A program made the position numbers and the translations under genes. A stretch of DNA of 64,000 bases, from NCBI RefSeq assembly GCF_030758315.1, contig NZ_CP132336.1, positions 2,385,001 to 2,449,000 on the forward strand, written 5' to 3'. This document shows positions 47,786-54,966 of this stretch, one piece after another; the stretch's first letter is position 1, and each line of letters opens with the position of its first letter. The notes under the pieces are model-generated. The model made no database searches. It worked only from the letters and a program-made list of their open reading frames with translations, and was not told the origin of the DNA. This stretch comes from Pararhizobium sp. IMCC3301. Lineage in GTDB: Bacteria > Pseudomonadota > Alphaproteobacteria > Rhizobiales > GCA-2746425.

Positions 47786-48162
47786 GACAGGCCCAGTTCG
47801 CCGCGCAGTTTTTTGGTCAGCTTGGCGCTGATGATGCGGTGGGCTTCGGCTATATAGGCTTTCCGGTCCGCGTCACTGAACGCTGCATCTGCTTCCACGC
47901 GCACCCATTTGGCCCGCGCCAGATAGGGTGCCGGAATGATCCCGGGCAGGTCTGTCAGCATGCGGTAGGACATGTCGCCGCATTTGAATGCCAGCGCGAT
48001 GCCTGCACCTTCAGGGCGCGTTGCCTCGCCCGCTCCGCTGCCAAGCTCGGAAATCGCAAAGATCCTGCCGCCGACTTTCCACACATGGGAGCCGCCCCAC
48101 TGCACCACATAAGTGGAGGCAGGGAGGCTGCCGCAGAATGCATTATACTCGTCAAGCGTCAT
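47782..48162 (-). CDS. MmcQ/YjbR family DNA-binding-fold protein
   Basis: This 126-residue protein has the CyaY-like/YjbR fold. Family features are WGGSHVWKVGGRIFAI, LAFKCGDMSYRML and the closing APYLARAKWVRVE and AHRIISAKLTKKLR helix. Function is unknown in most bacteria. The last 4 bp overlap the convergent dihydroorotase homologue. msrA lies 22 bp upstream on the same strand. Confidence 0.85.
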   Translation of the reverse strand: MTLDEYNAFCGSLPASTYVVQWGGSHVWKVGGRIFAISELGSGAGEATRPEGAGIALAFKCGDMSYRMLTDLPGIIPAPYLARAKWVRVEADAAFSDADRKAYIAEAHRIISAKLTKKLRGELGLS

Positions 48163-48175
48163 TGGGATACGTCAT

Positions 48176-48204
48176 CCGGCGCTGTCAGGATGCGACAGCG
48201 CCGG
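48176..48204 (-). terminator. Hairpin spanning the msrA stop codon
   Basis: CCGGCGCTGTC and GACAGCGCCGG form a perfect 11-bp stem around a 7-base loop. The stem includes the last msrA codons and the stop codon. No U-tract follows on either strand, so termination is uncertain; it may protect the 3' end or affect coupling to the next gene. Confidence 0.5.
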
Positions 48205-48847
48205 GAACCGGGCAACTGACGCCGGTGCCGCCAATGCCGCAATAACCGGTCGGATTTTTCGCCAGATATTGCTGATGATCCTCTTCGGCATAGAAGAACT
48301 CCGGCGCATCCATCACCTCGCTGGTGATGGTTGATCTGCCGGCACCCTTGAGCGCTTTTTCATACAGGGTCCGGCTTTCCTGTGCTGCTGCCAATTGCTC
48401 GGGCGATGTGGTGTAGACGCCAGAGCGGTATTGCGTGCCGCTGTCATTGCCCTGGCGCATGCCCTGTGTCGGATCATGGCTTTCCCAGAAGGTTTTCAGC
48501 AAGCTGTCAAACGACACCAGTTTGGGGTCATACACCACCAGCACGGCTTCGGTGTGGCCGGTCTGGCCGCTGCACACTTCCCGGTAATTCGGGTTCGGGG
48601 TGTGGCCGGCCATATAGCCGACGGCGGTGGTATAAACCCCGTCGAGTTTCCAGAAAATCCGCTCCGCGCCCCAGAAGCAGCCCAGCGCAAAATAGGCTTT
48701 TTCCAGATGGTCGGGAAACGGGCCTTTCAGCACATTGCCATTGACGAAATGCTGGCTTGCCGTTGGCAGCGCCTCGCTGCGCCCCGGCAGAGCATCGCCT
48801 TTGGCGGGAATGCTGATCTTGTTCTGCAGACGATTGAATGAAAACAT
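48185..48847 (-). CDS. msrA: Peptide-methionine (S)-S-oxide reductase MsrA
   Basis: MsrA reduces methionine-S-sulfoxide in proteins and as free amino acid. The 220-residue product has the catalytic GCFWGAE (near residue 57), [26 protein letters not shown], and C-terminal Cys residues ([12 protein letters not shown]) that probably resolve the disulfide. AAAGGA precedes the ATG. The N-terminal 45 residues are the extension common to proteobacterial MsrA, not a signal peptide. Confidence 0.95.
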   Translation of the reverse strand: MFSFNRLQNKISIPAKGDALPGRSEALPTASQHFVNGNVLKGPFPDHLEKAYFALGCFWGAERIFWKLDGVYTTAVGYMAGHTPNPNYREVCSGQTGHTEAVLVVYDPKLVSFDSLLKTFWESHDPTQGMRQGNDSGTQYRSGVYTTSPEQLAAAQESRTLYEKALKGAGRSTITSEVMDAPEFFYAEEDHQQYLAKNPTGYCGIGGTGVSCPVPGAVAS

Positions 48848-48892
48848 CTCGATTCCTTTCCAGATCTGGCCTCCCAGATCACGCTTCCCGGA

Positions 48893-49204
48893 TCAGGCCT
48901 CAACAACACTGCGCCGTTTCTTGCCGATCAGAATAAACAGCAATGCGATAATGCCCACTACCAGCCAGGTCGGCGCCTGCAGGATGGAGATCATCACCGG
49001 GTCCCACAGATATGGGTGCACATTGCGCTGAATAACAGCCTGCGCCAGATTGAGAGAACCGGAATGCAGTTCAAACCAAGTGCTGCCTGCCGGGGTAACG
49101 ATCAGAGCGCCACTGGTGATGGAACGGGCGCCGTCAAGCACCAGCGCGACAAAGGCACCGGCAAACAGCCAGAAGCCGAGAATGCGGAATATAAAACGTA
49201 TCAT
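48893..49204 (-). CDS. Small inner-membrane protein of unknown function
   Basis: This is a 103-residue protein with two membrane segments (IRFIFRILGFWLFAGAFVALVL near the start; PTWLVVGIIALLFILIG near the end) and a basic C-terminus (GKKRRS). Between them is a conserved-looking polar region, STWFELHSGSLNLAQAVIQR. The ATG at 49204 has AGGACC upstream; an in-frame ATG at 49231 is less likely. I know of no function. It stands upstream of msrA on the same strand. Confidence 0.75.
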   Translation of the reverse strand: MIRFIFRILGFWLFAGAFVALVLDGARSITSGALIVTPAGSTWFELHSGSLNLAQAVIQRNVHPYLWDPVMISILQAPTWLVVGIIALLFILIGKKRRSVVEA

Positions 49205-49323
49205 GTGAGGTCCTGTTTGGTTTTCAGGCATATAGACCGCCGCCCTTTTATCAGCAAATCAAGCGTCTTCACAGTTGCGCGAGAAAAAACATCTGCGACG
49301 GCCTAAAAGATAGGCTCTGCACC

Positions 49324-49351
49324 TTGCGCAAGGCCTTGTGATCAGTATAAA
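49324..49351 (+). promoter_or_regulatory. Possible promoter of tRNA-Ser
   Basis: TTGCGC (49324-49329), a 16-base spacer and TATAAA (49346-49351) lie about 45 bp upstream of the tRNA. The -10 element is good and the -35 weak. Confidence 0.35.
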
Positions 49352-49397
49352 GCTCTCGCGCTGATTAAACGGTCCGGTCTCCGGCACGTTTCCTCAA

Positions 49398-49487
49398 GGA
49401 GAGGTGGCCGAGTGGTCGAAGGCGCACGCTTGGAAAGCGTGTAGGCGGGTAACTGTCTCCAGGGTTCGAATCCCTGTCTCTCCGCCA
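49398..49487 (+). tRNA. tRNA-Ser (anticodon GGA)
   Basis: This is a 90-base class II tRNA with encoded CCA. The acceptor stem GGAGAGG pairs with TCTCTCC before discriminator G. The anticodon loop TTGGAAA (anticodon GGA at 49432-49434) is closed by CACGC/GCGTG. A long variable arm and the GGTTCGAATCC T-arm follow. It reads UCC and UCU serine codons. The 3' ends of such tRNAs are common integration sites, and the accessory region begins just after it. Confidence 0.97.
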
Positions 49488-49495
49488 CGCACCCT

Positions 49496-49523
49496 TATAA
49501 CTCATTGTTTCAAATGAGTTATA
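49496..49523. terminator. Hairpin immediately downstream of tRNA-Ser
   Basis: TATAACTCATT and AATGAGTTATA form a perfect 11-bp stem with the 6-base loop GTTTCA, starting 8 bases after the tRNA CCA. It probably terminates tRNA transcription, although no T-run follows. Confidence 0.55.
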
Positions 49524-49543
49524 TTGAGCAGCAAGTCCGCTGA

Positions 49544-49684
49544 TCAATCCAATTCAACCGCGACATACCGAGCTGTTTGAGCATCTATCTCAGCCATAGT
49601 CTGGGAAAGTAGTAGGGCGCGCTGACGGATTGTGAAGTTTGAAATACCCTCAGGTCGACACTTATAAAGGTTATGCCTCGGCAT
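49544..49684 (-). CDS. Short open frame of unknown nature (doubtful)
   Basis: This is a 46-residue frame starting MPRHNLYKCRPEG and ending AQTARYVAVELD. The frame stays open upstream of the ATG into the IS3 remnant. I recognise no family and no good ribosome site. It could be a fragment of an inserted element or chance. Confidence 0.2.
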   Translation of the reverse strand: MPRHNLYKCRPEGISNFTIRQRALLLSQTMAEIDAQTARYVAVELD

Positions 49685-49730
49685 CCTGGTTCTAAACCAG
49701 GCTAAATCCGCTCCGCGACACACCGGTACA

Positions 49731-49886
49731 TCACAGTTGGTGCCTGGTGAAGTAGGCTGCGGCCTTTTTCAAGATGGCGCGCTCTGCTTTGAGTTGTGCG
49801 ACTTTCCGTCTCAGGCTGCGACGCTCCTCATCGTTCGGCTTCAATTGGCCTTCGCCGGGAAAGACATCCGGCTCGTTCGATCCAAA
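49731..49886 (-). pseudogene. IS3-family transposase OrfA, C-terminal remnant
   Basis: Translated on the minus strand, this 51-codon stretch reads ...DVFPGEGQLKPNDEERR followed by SLRRKVAQLKAERAILKKAAAYF. This is the leucine-zipper end of an IS3-type OrfA (typical pattern LRRExxxLxxERDILKKAAAYFA). An in-frame TAG at 49887-49889 cuts it off upstream, and no orfB integrase core follows downstream. It marks past IS insertion next to the tRNA. Confidence 0.75.
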
Positions 49887-50007
49887 CTACTGCACCCATC
49901 TGCGCCTGCGTGATAGTCCGTGCAGAGAAAGAGCCATTTTTGGTCAGTGGGAACCATGCTGGAGAGCAAAGCCAAGACAGACGGCCAAACAAATTTTGGT
50001 ATCTGCA

Positions 50008-50415
50008 TCATCCTTTACGCAGCGATTTTTCGATATCGTCTGTTGGCGAGTTGATCAGTGTTTTGGACAACTCCATGATGATCTTGTCTGTCACTTCTTG
50101 ATGCAACTGAGGTCGCATTTCTCCCAGCGTATCGGGGTCGGCCACTAGCACCAGCTTGTCGAATTTTCCAGCATGAGCTTCCTTGTAGAGATGGTTTGAT
50201 AAAATTTTGGAAAACGTTGCTTCATTGTTTTCCTGGTCCGAATGATCCGGTGGCATTTTGCCTGAAGGTCCTTCGTCTGCCATATCGCCGGGGGTCATTG
50301 TCCTTTCGGCTTTAAGTTTGATGGTGCCCTGTTTGCCCTCATTGCGAAAGAATTTGGCTTCTTCGCCAGTTGCGATAACGATCAGTGCACCGTGTGGAAT
50401 TAGTTGGTCAGTCAT
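50008..50415 (-). CDS. Host attachment family protein (PF10116-like)
   Basis: This 135-residue protein resembles the 'protein required for attachment to host cells' family first named in Agrobacterium. Features are the N-terminal HGALIVIATGEEAKFFRN, the central KLVLVADPDTLGEMRPQLH and the C-terminal VTDKIIMELSKTLINSPTDDIEKSL. The family resembles archaeal release factor-like (baeRF) folds; the true biochemical role is unclear. The ATG at 50415 has GGAG ahead. It lies 21 bp after the PG-binding-like gene and probably shares its EcfG-type promoter. Confidence 0.75.
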   Translation of the reverse strand: MTDQLIPHGALIVIATGEEAKFFRNEGKQGTIKLKAERTMTPGDMADEGPSGKMPPDHSDQENNEATFSKILSNHLYKEAHAGKFDKLVLVADPDTLGEMRPQLHQEVTDKIIMELSKTLINSPTDDIEKSLRKG

Positions 50416-50436
50416 GTGATTTCTCCGCTCCAAGTG

Positions 50437-50712
50437 TTATTTTGTCAATTTAACTTTGCCGTCTTGACCCAATCCGTTGATCCGTTCGTACGCCATTATC
50501 GCTGACGTTGTGTTTGGACCATCCTGACCGTCGACAACACTTGGCGAAGCTACCGCGTAATCGAGCAAAACTTGTAGTTTAATTGTAGCAGCTAATGACA
50601 TTTCATCGATCGGCTCGGCTGCATTAATATCATCGACATTAAGCGTATTAGCATACGAAACCGAAGGGTACGCGACGCCTGCCGGCACAGTCATAAAACT
50701 TTTCATGATCAT
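50437..50712 (-). CDS. Small exported protein with a peptidoglycan-binding-like domain
   Basis: This is a 91-residue protein. The second half (LQVLLDYAVASPSVVDGQDG, then TTSAIMAYERINGL and DGKV) follows the PG_binding_1 pattern LQxxL...PGxxDGxxGxxTxxAIxxFQ...GL.xDG. The first 24 residues look like a weak signal sequence. Starts at 50712 or 50706 (MKSFMTV) are both possible; neither has a strong ribosome site. An EcfG-type promoter match lies 19 bp upstream of the start. It forms a two-gene unit with the host-attachment family gene. Confidence 0.6.
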   Translation of the reverse strand: MIMKSFMTVPAGVAYPSVSYANTLNVDDINAAEPIDEMSLAATIKLQVLLDYAVASPSVVDGQDGPNTTSAIMAYERINGLGQDGKVKLTK

Positions 50713-50730
50713 TCATTTCTATCTGGAACA

Positions 50731-50755
50731 AACGCATCAGGAGCTTGATCGTTCC
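50731..50755 (-). promoter_or_regulatory. EcfG (general stress sigma factor) promoter, perfect match
   Basis: On the minus strand GGAAC (50755-50751), 16 bases, then CGTT (50734-50731) fits the alphaproteobacterial EcfG/RpoE2 consensus GGAAC-N16/17-CGTT exactly. Transcription would start near 50724, just ahead of the 50712 start codon. This puts the PG-binding-like and attachment genes in the general stress response, by inference. Confidence 0.7.
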
Positions 50756-50969
50756 ACCTGACACAACGCTTCACTCCTCCCGGACTCCTCCCAACAAATC
50801 CTGGAATTTGCTTTCATGTTTTACATCGAGAACGAAAACACCGCCGTTTCAGTCAATACCTACGACAAGTACCTGATCGAGATTGGCGACAATAGCTCCG
50901 CCAATAGATTTCCCAGAAAAGCTTTCCGATGACGTCTTCACGCACAAGCGAACTCGCCTAATTTGATAT

Positions 50970-50995
50970 GGAACCATTTACCTCATGTAACAATT
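50970..50995 (+). promoter_or_regulatory. EcfG/RpoE2-type promoter, looser match
   Basis: GGAACC starts at 50970, and 19 bases after GGAAC a TT lies at 50994-50995. This fits the Sinorhizobium RpoE2 pattern GGAAC-N18/19-TT but lacks the CG before TT. It points to the plus-strand cluster that begins at 51046. Confidence 0.45.
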
Positions 50996-51045
50996 TAGTG
51001 AACAGCGGGCGCGCACATGTCGCTCCGACAATTGAGGAAAGTCCC

Positions 51046-51114
51046 ATGCACAACGTTTTCTACGTCATCGGTGTGATTGTCGTCGTTCTGGCCGTCATCG
51101 GTTTTGTATTTTGA
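51046..51114 (+). CDS. 22-residue single-pass membrane peptide
   Basis: This very short gene encodes MHNVFYVIGVIVVVLAVIGF followed by VF and a TGA. It is almost entirely one transmembrane helix with a polar N-terminus. GAGGAAAG lies about 7 bases upstream, a good ribosome site. It resembles tiny one-helix proteins often annotated in Rhizobiales near stress genes. It starts the plus-strand cluster, 20 bp before the next gene, under a possible EcfG-type promoter. No function is known. Confidence 0.6.
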   Translation: MHNVFYVIGVIVVVLAVIGFVF

Positions 51115-51134
51115 ACATGAAAAGGAGAAACACC

Positions 51135-51620
51135 ATGACTACTTCCAACATATCACCGAGCAAGTCCGACCAGTCGGTCGCGGACAAGGCCAGGAACACG
51201 GCGGGCAACCTTGCGGAAAAGGCAAGGGATACTGCTGAGGACGCCGTACACAGTGCGACAAAGGCTGCGGTCTCGCGGGCCGACGCCGCGAAATCTTCCG
51301 TCGCCGACGAAGTGTCCGGTGTTGCCTCGGCACTTAGGACGGCAGCCGAAGAGATGCGCAGCGGCTCGCCGCAGGAACGTACTTTCGGACAGATTGCAGA
51401 AGGACTTGCAGACGCATCGGATGCGCTGCGTCAAAAGGACCTCAGCACCATGGTGGAGGATGTCACCCGCTTCGCTCGCAAGAACCCGCTGGTCTTTCTG
51501 GGCGGTGCGGCGCTGATCGGCTTTGCCGCGACGCGTTTTGCGAAGGCGTCTGGGGAGCCCGAAACAACCGGTTCCGGCCAGTACACATCCTCAACATCAA
51601 CCCATGGTGACATGTCATGA
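51135..51620 (+). CDS. LEA/DUF883-like stress protein with C-terminal membrane anchor
   Basis: This 161-residue protein has a long charged amphipathic helical region with Ala/Lys/Asp repeats (KARNTAGNLAEKARDTAEDA), reminiscent of LEA, ElaB/YqjD and CsbD-type stress proteins. A single membrane segment follows near residues 120-140 (NPLVFLGGAALIGFAATRFA), then a Ser/Thr-rich tail. AAGGAG lies 8 bases before the ATG. Its stop overlaps the next start (ATGA), and the three genes 51135-53129 behave as one operon. Confidence 0.75.
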   Translation: MTTSNISPSKSDQSVADKARNTAGNLAEKARDTAEDAVHSATKAAVSRADAAKSSVADEVSGVASALRTAAEEMRSGSPQERTFGQIAEGLADASDALRQKDLSTMVEDVTRFARKNPLVFLGGAALIGFAATRFAKASGEPETTGSGQYTSSTSTHGDMS

Positions 51621-52018
51621 GTGATACCACCCCAAACAAAAGCGTCGGCAGTCTGCTGTCGGACGCGATGAGTAACATCAGCTCGCTGGTGCGCAGCGAG
51701 GTCGATCTGGCCCGCGCGGAAATCAATGAGAACATCACCAGGGCAGGCGTAGCAATCGGCATGATCGCCGGAGCGGCCATCATCGCGCTGGTGACATTGA
51801 ATTTGCTTGTCGCAGCATTGGTTGCGGCCCTGACCGAGGCCGGTCTGGAGGCAGGCTGGTCAGCGCTGATCGTCGGCGTGATCCTCGCCGTCATTGCCTT
51901 TGTCCTGTTCGGAAAAGGTATCAACGATCTTAAACTCTCGAGCCTCGCCCCGACACGGACCGTCAAGAATGTGAAACGCGACGCTGAAGCCGTAAAGGAA
52001 GCTTACAATGACAAGTGA
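51617..52018 (+). CDS. Phage holin superfamily III-like / YqjE membrane protein
   Basis: This 133-residue protein has an N-terminal amphipathic helix (SLLSDAMSNISSLVRSEVDLARAEI) and two membrane helices (GMIAGAAIIALVTLNLLVAALVAAL; SALIVGVILAVIAFVLFG). This is the layout of the 'putative Actinobacterial holin-X' family that includes E. coli YqjE. In E. coli the elaB/yqjD-yqjE-yqjK set is a stationary-phase membrane unit; the partner order here is similar. It overlaps both neighbours by 4 and 11 bp, implying translational coupling. Confidence 0.8.
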   Translation: MSDTTPNKSVGSLLSDAMSNISSLVRSEVDLARAEINENITRAGVAIGMIAGAAIIALVTLNLLVAALVAALTEAGLEAGWSALIVGVILAVIAFVLFGKGINDLKLSSLAPTRTVKNVKRDAEAVKEAYNDK

Positions 52019-53129
52019 ACACCGCACCCCGAAGGAAATCGAACGCGAGATTGAATCTCAACGCTCGGAATTGACCTCAAACCTCGAAGGCTTGCAGGAC
52101 AAATTTTCGATCGATACGCTGGTTCGCCAAATTAGCGATCAATTTCGCGAACATGGCGGTGATCTTGGACGGTCCATCAGCGATCAGGCCAAGGCAAACC
52201 CGATCCCGCTGGCGCTGACCGGGATTGGCCTCGCATGGATGATGTTTGGCCATGGGCTGAAGTCTGCGTCCTCCAGTGGTTATAGCAGCGCTGAAGAGGA
52301 TTTCCGGCGTTCACGGCTGGATCAGGGTCGCCCCTATACCCCGCCGGTCAGACCTGTTGTGAACTATGACACCGGCCCATCATGGGCGCGAGAGCAACAT
52401 GACGACGAATCGTCAATAGCGGGTCGTCTCTCGGACCGGGCCACCAGCGTAAAAGATAGCGCTTCGCAGCGCGCGGATGCTGTGCGTGCGGGTGTAACCT
52501 CTGCTGCCGCTTCGGCATCAAATAGTGTATCAAACGCCGGATCATCCGTGGCTGACGCCGCATCTTCTGCTGGATCGACGATCGCAAGTCATGCAAAATC
52601 GGTCCGGAGCAGCATTGCCGAAGCGGGCAGTCGCATCGCGGAAGGCACAGAGACACTTACAGAAGAAGGTCGTCAGCGTGTGGTCGCGGCGCGCAGGAAG
52701 GCACTGGAAATGCGCCGCAATACAGCGCGATCCATCAGCCAAGGCACAGATGCAGCGGCTGATTTCTATGACCGTCAGCCTCTGGTCATCGGCGCGCTGG
52801 CCCTTGCGGTTGGTGCTGCCTTGGGCGGGGCGCTGCCCCGTACGAAAACTGAAGACGGCCTGATGGGCAGTCAAAGCGATATGCTCTATGATGAAGCGGA
52901 ACGGATTTTCAAAGAAGAAAAGTCCAAGGCGATGGAAGTTGCCAAATCCGTCAAGAACGAGGTCATGGATATTGTGGACGAGACAAAATCCGACCTGGAC
53001 AGCGGCGTGCCCGGTGATAAGACTGCGGCGCAGGCTTTGGGCGAAGAGGCCAAATCGGTCGCCGACCGCGTTGCCGTTGCCGCAAAGACGACCGCCAAAG
53101 AGCAAAATCTTGGCAAGCCAACGACCTGA
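52008..53129 (+). CDS. DUF3618 domain protein with Ala/Ser-rich LEA-like region
   Basis: The first 80 residues (TPKEIEREIESQRSELTSNL, then a hydrophobic IPLALTGIGLAWMMFG) are a DUF3618 domain, which anchors at the inner membrane. Residues about 145-230 are low-complexity Ala/Ser repeats (SAAASASNSVSNAGSSVADA). A second membrane segment (PLVIGALALAVGAALGGALP) and a charged C-terminal helix follow. It is 373 residues long and overlaps the preceding gene by 11 bp. A strong terminator closes the transcript 10 bp after the stop. The function of DUF3618 is not known. Confidence 0.8.
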   Translation: MTSEHRTPKEIEREIESQRSELTSNLEGLQDKFSIDTLVRQISDQFREHGGDLGRSISDQAKANPIPLALTGIGLAWMMFGHGLKSASSSGYSSAEEDFRRSRLDQGRPYTPPVRPVVNYDTGPSWAREQHDDESSIAGRLSDRATSVKDSASQRADAVRAGVTSAAASASNSVSNAGSSVADAASSAGSTIASHAKSVRSSIAEAGSRIAEGTETLTEEGRQRVVAARRKALEMRRNTARSISQGTDAAADFYDRQPLVIGALALAVGAALGGALPRTKTEDGLMGSQSDMLYDEAERIFKEEKSKAMEVAKSVKNEVMDIVDETKSDLDSGVPGDKTAAQALGEEAKSVADRVAVAAKTTAKEQNLGKPTT

Positions 53130-53139
53130 TAGGGTTCGT

Positions 53140-53168
53140 GAAGGGGGCTTAAATGCCCCCTTCTTTTA
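53140..53168 (+). terminator. Intrinsic terminator after the DUF3618 gene
   Basis: GAAGGGGGC and GCCCCCTTC form a perfect 9-bp stem around TTAAAT, followed by TTTTA. It ends the 51046-53129 transcript, so the YihY gene at 53194 needs readthrough or its own promoter. Confidence 0.9.
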
Positions 53169-53193
53169 AGTCCTGAGCACGAAGGAGACGCCC

Positions 53194-54138
53194 ATGTCCC
53201 GCGGCCGCCGCGCCGAAACACCAGCTGAAATCCCTGCCGTCGGGTGGAAAGACGTAGCGTTCCGCGTCAAGGATGAGCTGGCCACCGACCGTGTGGGTCT
53301 GCTTGCCGCTGGCGTCGCTTTCTACGGATTGCTGGCGTTATTCCCGGCCATCACGGCAGTGATTGCCATCAGCGGCCTGCTGGTAGAGCCGAGCCAGATC
53401 ATCGATCAGTTGGAAGGGCTTTCAGGTCTCGTGCCCGAGGAGGTCCTCACCATCGTCACTGATCAGGCTACGTCCGTGGCGGGATCTCGTTCCGGTGGTC
53501 TGGGCCTTGTGGCCGTTATCGGCCTCTTGATTGCGCTCTACTCTGCATCTAAAGGAATGGCGAGCCTGATCCAGGGCCTCAACGTCGCCTATGACGAAGA
53601 CGAAAGCCGTGGCTTCTTTAAGCTGAAACTGGTGACTTTTGGCCTGACGTTACTCCTGATCGTCGGGTTGCTAATTGGGCTTGGTGCCACTCTTGCGGTT
53701 CCGGCAGTTTTGGCGTTCGTGGATTTGGGTCCGGTCGGCGCAATCGCAATCGCGGCGTTACCGTGGATCGGATTGATTGCACTGACAATCTCTGGCCTTT
53801 CAGCTCTTTACCGCTACGCGCCCTCGCGCGATGCTCCGGAATGGAAATGGGCGTCCGCCGGTGCAATTGTCGGTTCTCTGCTTTGGATCGTGGCATCGGC
53901 TGGTTTTGCCTTCTATGTGGGTAATTTCGGGTCTTACAATGAAAGCTTCGGCGCGCTGGCTGGGGTTGTCGTGCTGCTCATGTGGTTCTGGATATCAGCA
54001 TTCATCATCCTGCTGGGCGCAGAACTGAATGCGGAGCTTGAGGCGCAGACACGCGCGGATTCGACCGTTGGTCCTGACCGTCCGATGGGACAGCGCGACG
54101 CGGTAAAAGCCGACAATCTGGGCAGAGAGGCCGGCTAG
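53194..54138 (+). CDS. YihY/virulence factor BrkB family membrane protein
   Basis: This 314-residue integral membrane protein has six predicted helices and the family motifs LLAAGVAFYGLLALFPAITA near the start, LYSASKGMASLIQGLNVAYDEDE in the middle and LMWFWISAFIILLGAELNAE at the end. The family was once called RNase BN by mistake; its function remains unknown. AAGGAG lies 8 bases before the ATG. It often accompanies DUF3618/holin-X genes in alphaproteobacterial stress clusters. Confidence 0.88.
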   Translation: MSRGRRAETPAEIPAVGWKDVAFRVKDELATDRVGLLAAGVAFYGLLALFPAITAVIAISGLLVEPSQIIDQLEGLSGLVPEEVLTIVTDQATSVAGSRSGGLGLVAVIGLLIALYSASKGMASLIQGLNVAYDEDESRGFFKLKLVTFGLTLLLIVGLLIGLGATLAVPAVLAFVDLGPVGAIAIAALPWIGLIALTISGLSALYRYAPSRDAPEWKWASAGAIVGSLLWIVASAGFAFYVGNFGSYNESFGALAGVVVLLMWFWISAFIILLGAELNAELEAQTRADSTVGPDRPMGQRDAVKADNLGREAG

Positions 54139-54896
54139 GTGATTGCTCTGGTCCCCGCAAGTTGAATCTACTCATGTAGATCCTCGCGTTGACGGAAGAG
54201 TCTGAATTGGGATTCCCTGGTCACCCCGACAAAATCATCGCCGCCGTCAGACGTAGGCACCAGGCGTTAGATTCGTTCCACTATGGGGGACTTCTTCCAA
54301 GTGGACTTGCCCCGATAAAGTAGAGAGGTTTTCACTCACGCAATCGAAACCTTCCTGCCAGAAATTCAGGATGATGTTCTCCTAAACTAAACATTGTCCT
54401 GATAAGGCGTGACGAGCCCGTAGGTCCTCACCCCGGCGCTTTTGAACGCTTCACCGGGATCGACCGGAACCATCCTCGCGGCCGCGAAGAGCTACTGCAC
54501 CTATCGTCCGTCCCGGCACATCGGGATCACCTGATCCAAAAGGACCAGCCCTGATCCTGAGCGCTTCGTGGCGGGTCACGTCATTGTTTCGAGGTCCTGC
54601 AGCGCAGGCTGTGGCTGTAGGGTTATAGTGGCGGCGGGCACCATGCGTTGACCGCTTACAGGGATATTTGGAAAGCGGTGGTTCGTTGCACGCGCTGAAG
54701 CACCTGGGCGCCTTGGCGCCTGGGCGGAAGCGGGAATTGGCACATTTATCTTGGCTCGAACGCATGGAAAGCAGGTTCAAGTGAGCTTCGTCTGTGCTCG
54801 ACTGATATTGGATCTGCTGCCGGATCTGTGCACCCGCCACCCCGCACAGCAAGATGCAAAGGGTCGACCTGACGGTCTGCCTTGGAGTCAAATCCC

Positions 54897-54923
54897 TTGA
54901 CGGATGAGTTAACGGTCTATACT
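54897..54923 (+). promoter_or_regulatory. Possible promoter of the oligopeptide-type transporter operon
   Basis: TTGACG (54897-54902) and TATACT (54918-54923) resemble sigma-70 boxes, but the spacer is 15 bp, shorter than ideal. The predicted start (about 54930) lies just ahead of the operator-like sequence at 54943-54956. Confidence 0.45.
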
Positions 54924-54942
54924 TTTTAATTAGGGAATTTGT

Positions 54943-54956
54943 TCCACAATAAGGGA
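54943..54956. promoter_or_regulatory. Diverged copy of the IclR-associated palindrome
   Basis: TCCACAATAAGGGA matches the 14-bp palindrome TCCATAATTATGGA found before the IclR gene at 11 of 14 positions. It ends 10 bases before the first transporter gene and overlaps its ribosome-binding region, a position suited to repression. Confidence 0.5.
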
Positions 54957-54966
54957 GTAGGGACCA

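Larger units (their letters stand above)
49488..50007. other. tRNA-Ser downstream scar region
   Basis: This 520-bp stretch contains no intact gene. It holds a hairpin next to the tRNA (49496-49523), a 47-codon open frame without homology I recognise (49544-49684, minus strand) and an IS3 orfA remnant (49731-49886, minus strand). It looks like the decayed edge of past insertions. Confidence 0.6.
50713..51045. other. Divergent control region of the stress cluster
   Basis: This 333-bp gap holds an EcfG/RpoE2-type promoter match in each direction (50731-50755 on the minus strand, 50970-50995 on the plus strand). I see no other gene between them. Confidence 0.6.
54139..54966. other. Gene-poor stretch between the stress cluster and the transporter operon
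   Basis: These 828 bp contain no coding region I can support. Frames are broken on both strands; the longest (54451-55140, minus strand) runs into the transporter gene and has no family features. A GTGGACTTGCCCCGATAAAGTAGA segment near 54300 slightly recalls terminal repeats of IS3-type elements, but I could not confirm this. The right end holds the promoter and operator of the transporter operon. Confidence 0.5.
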
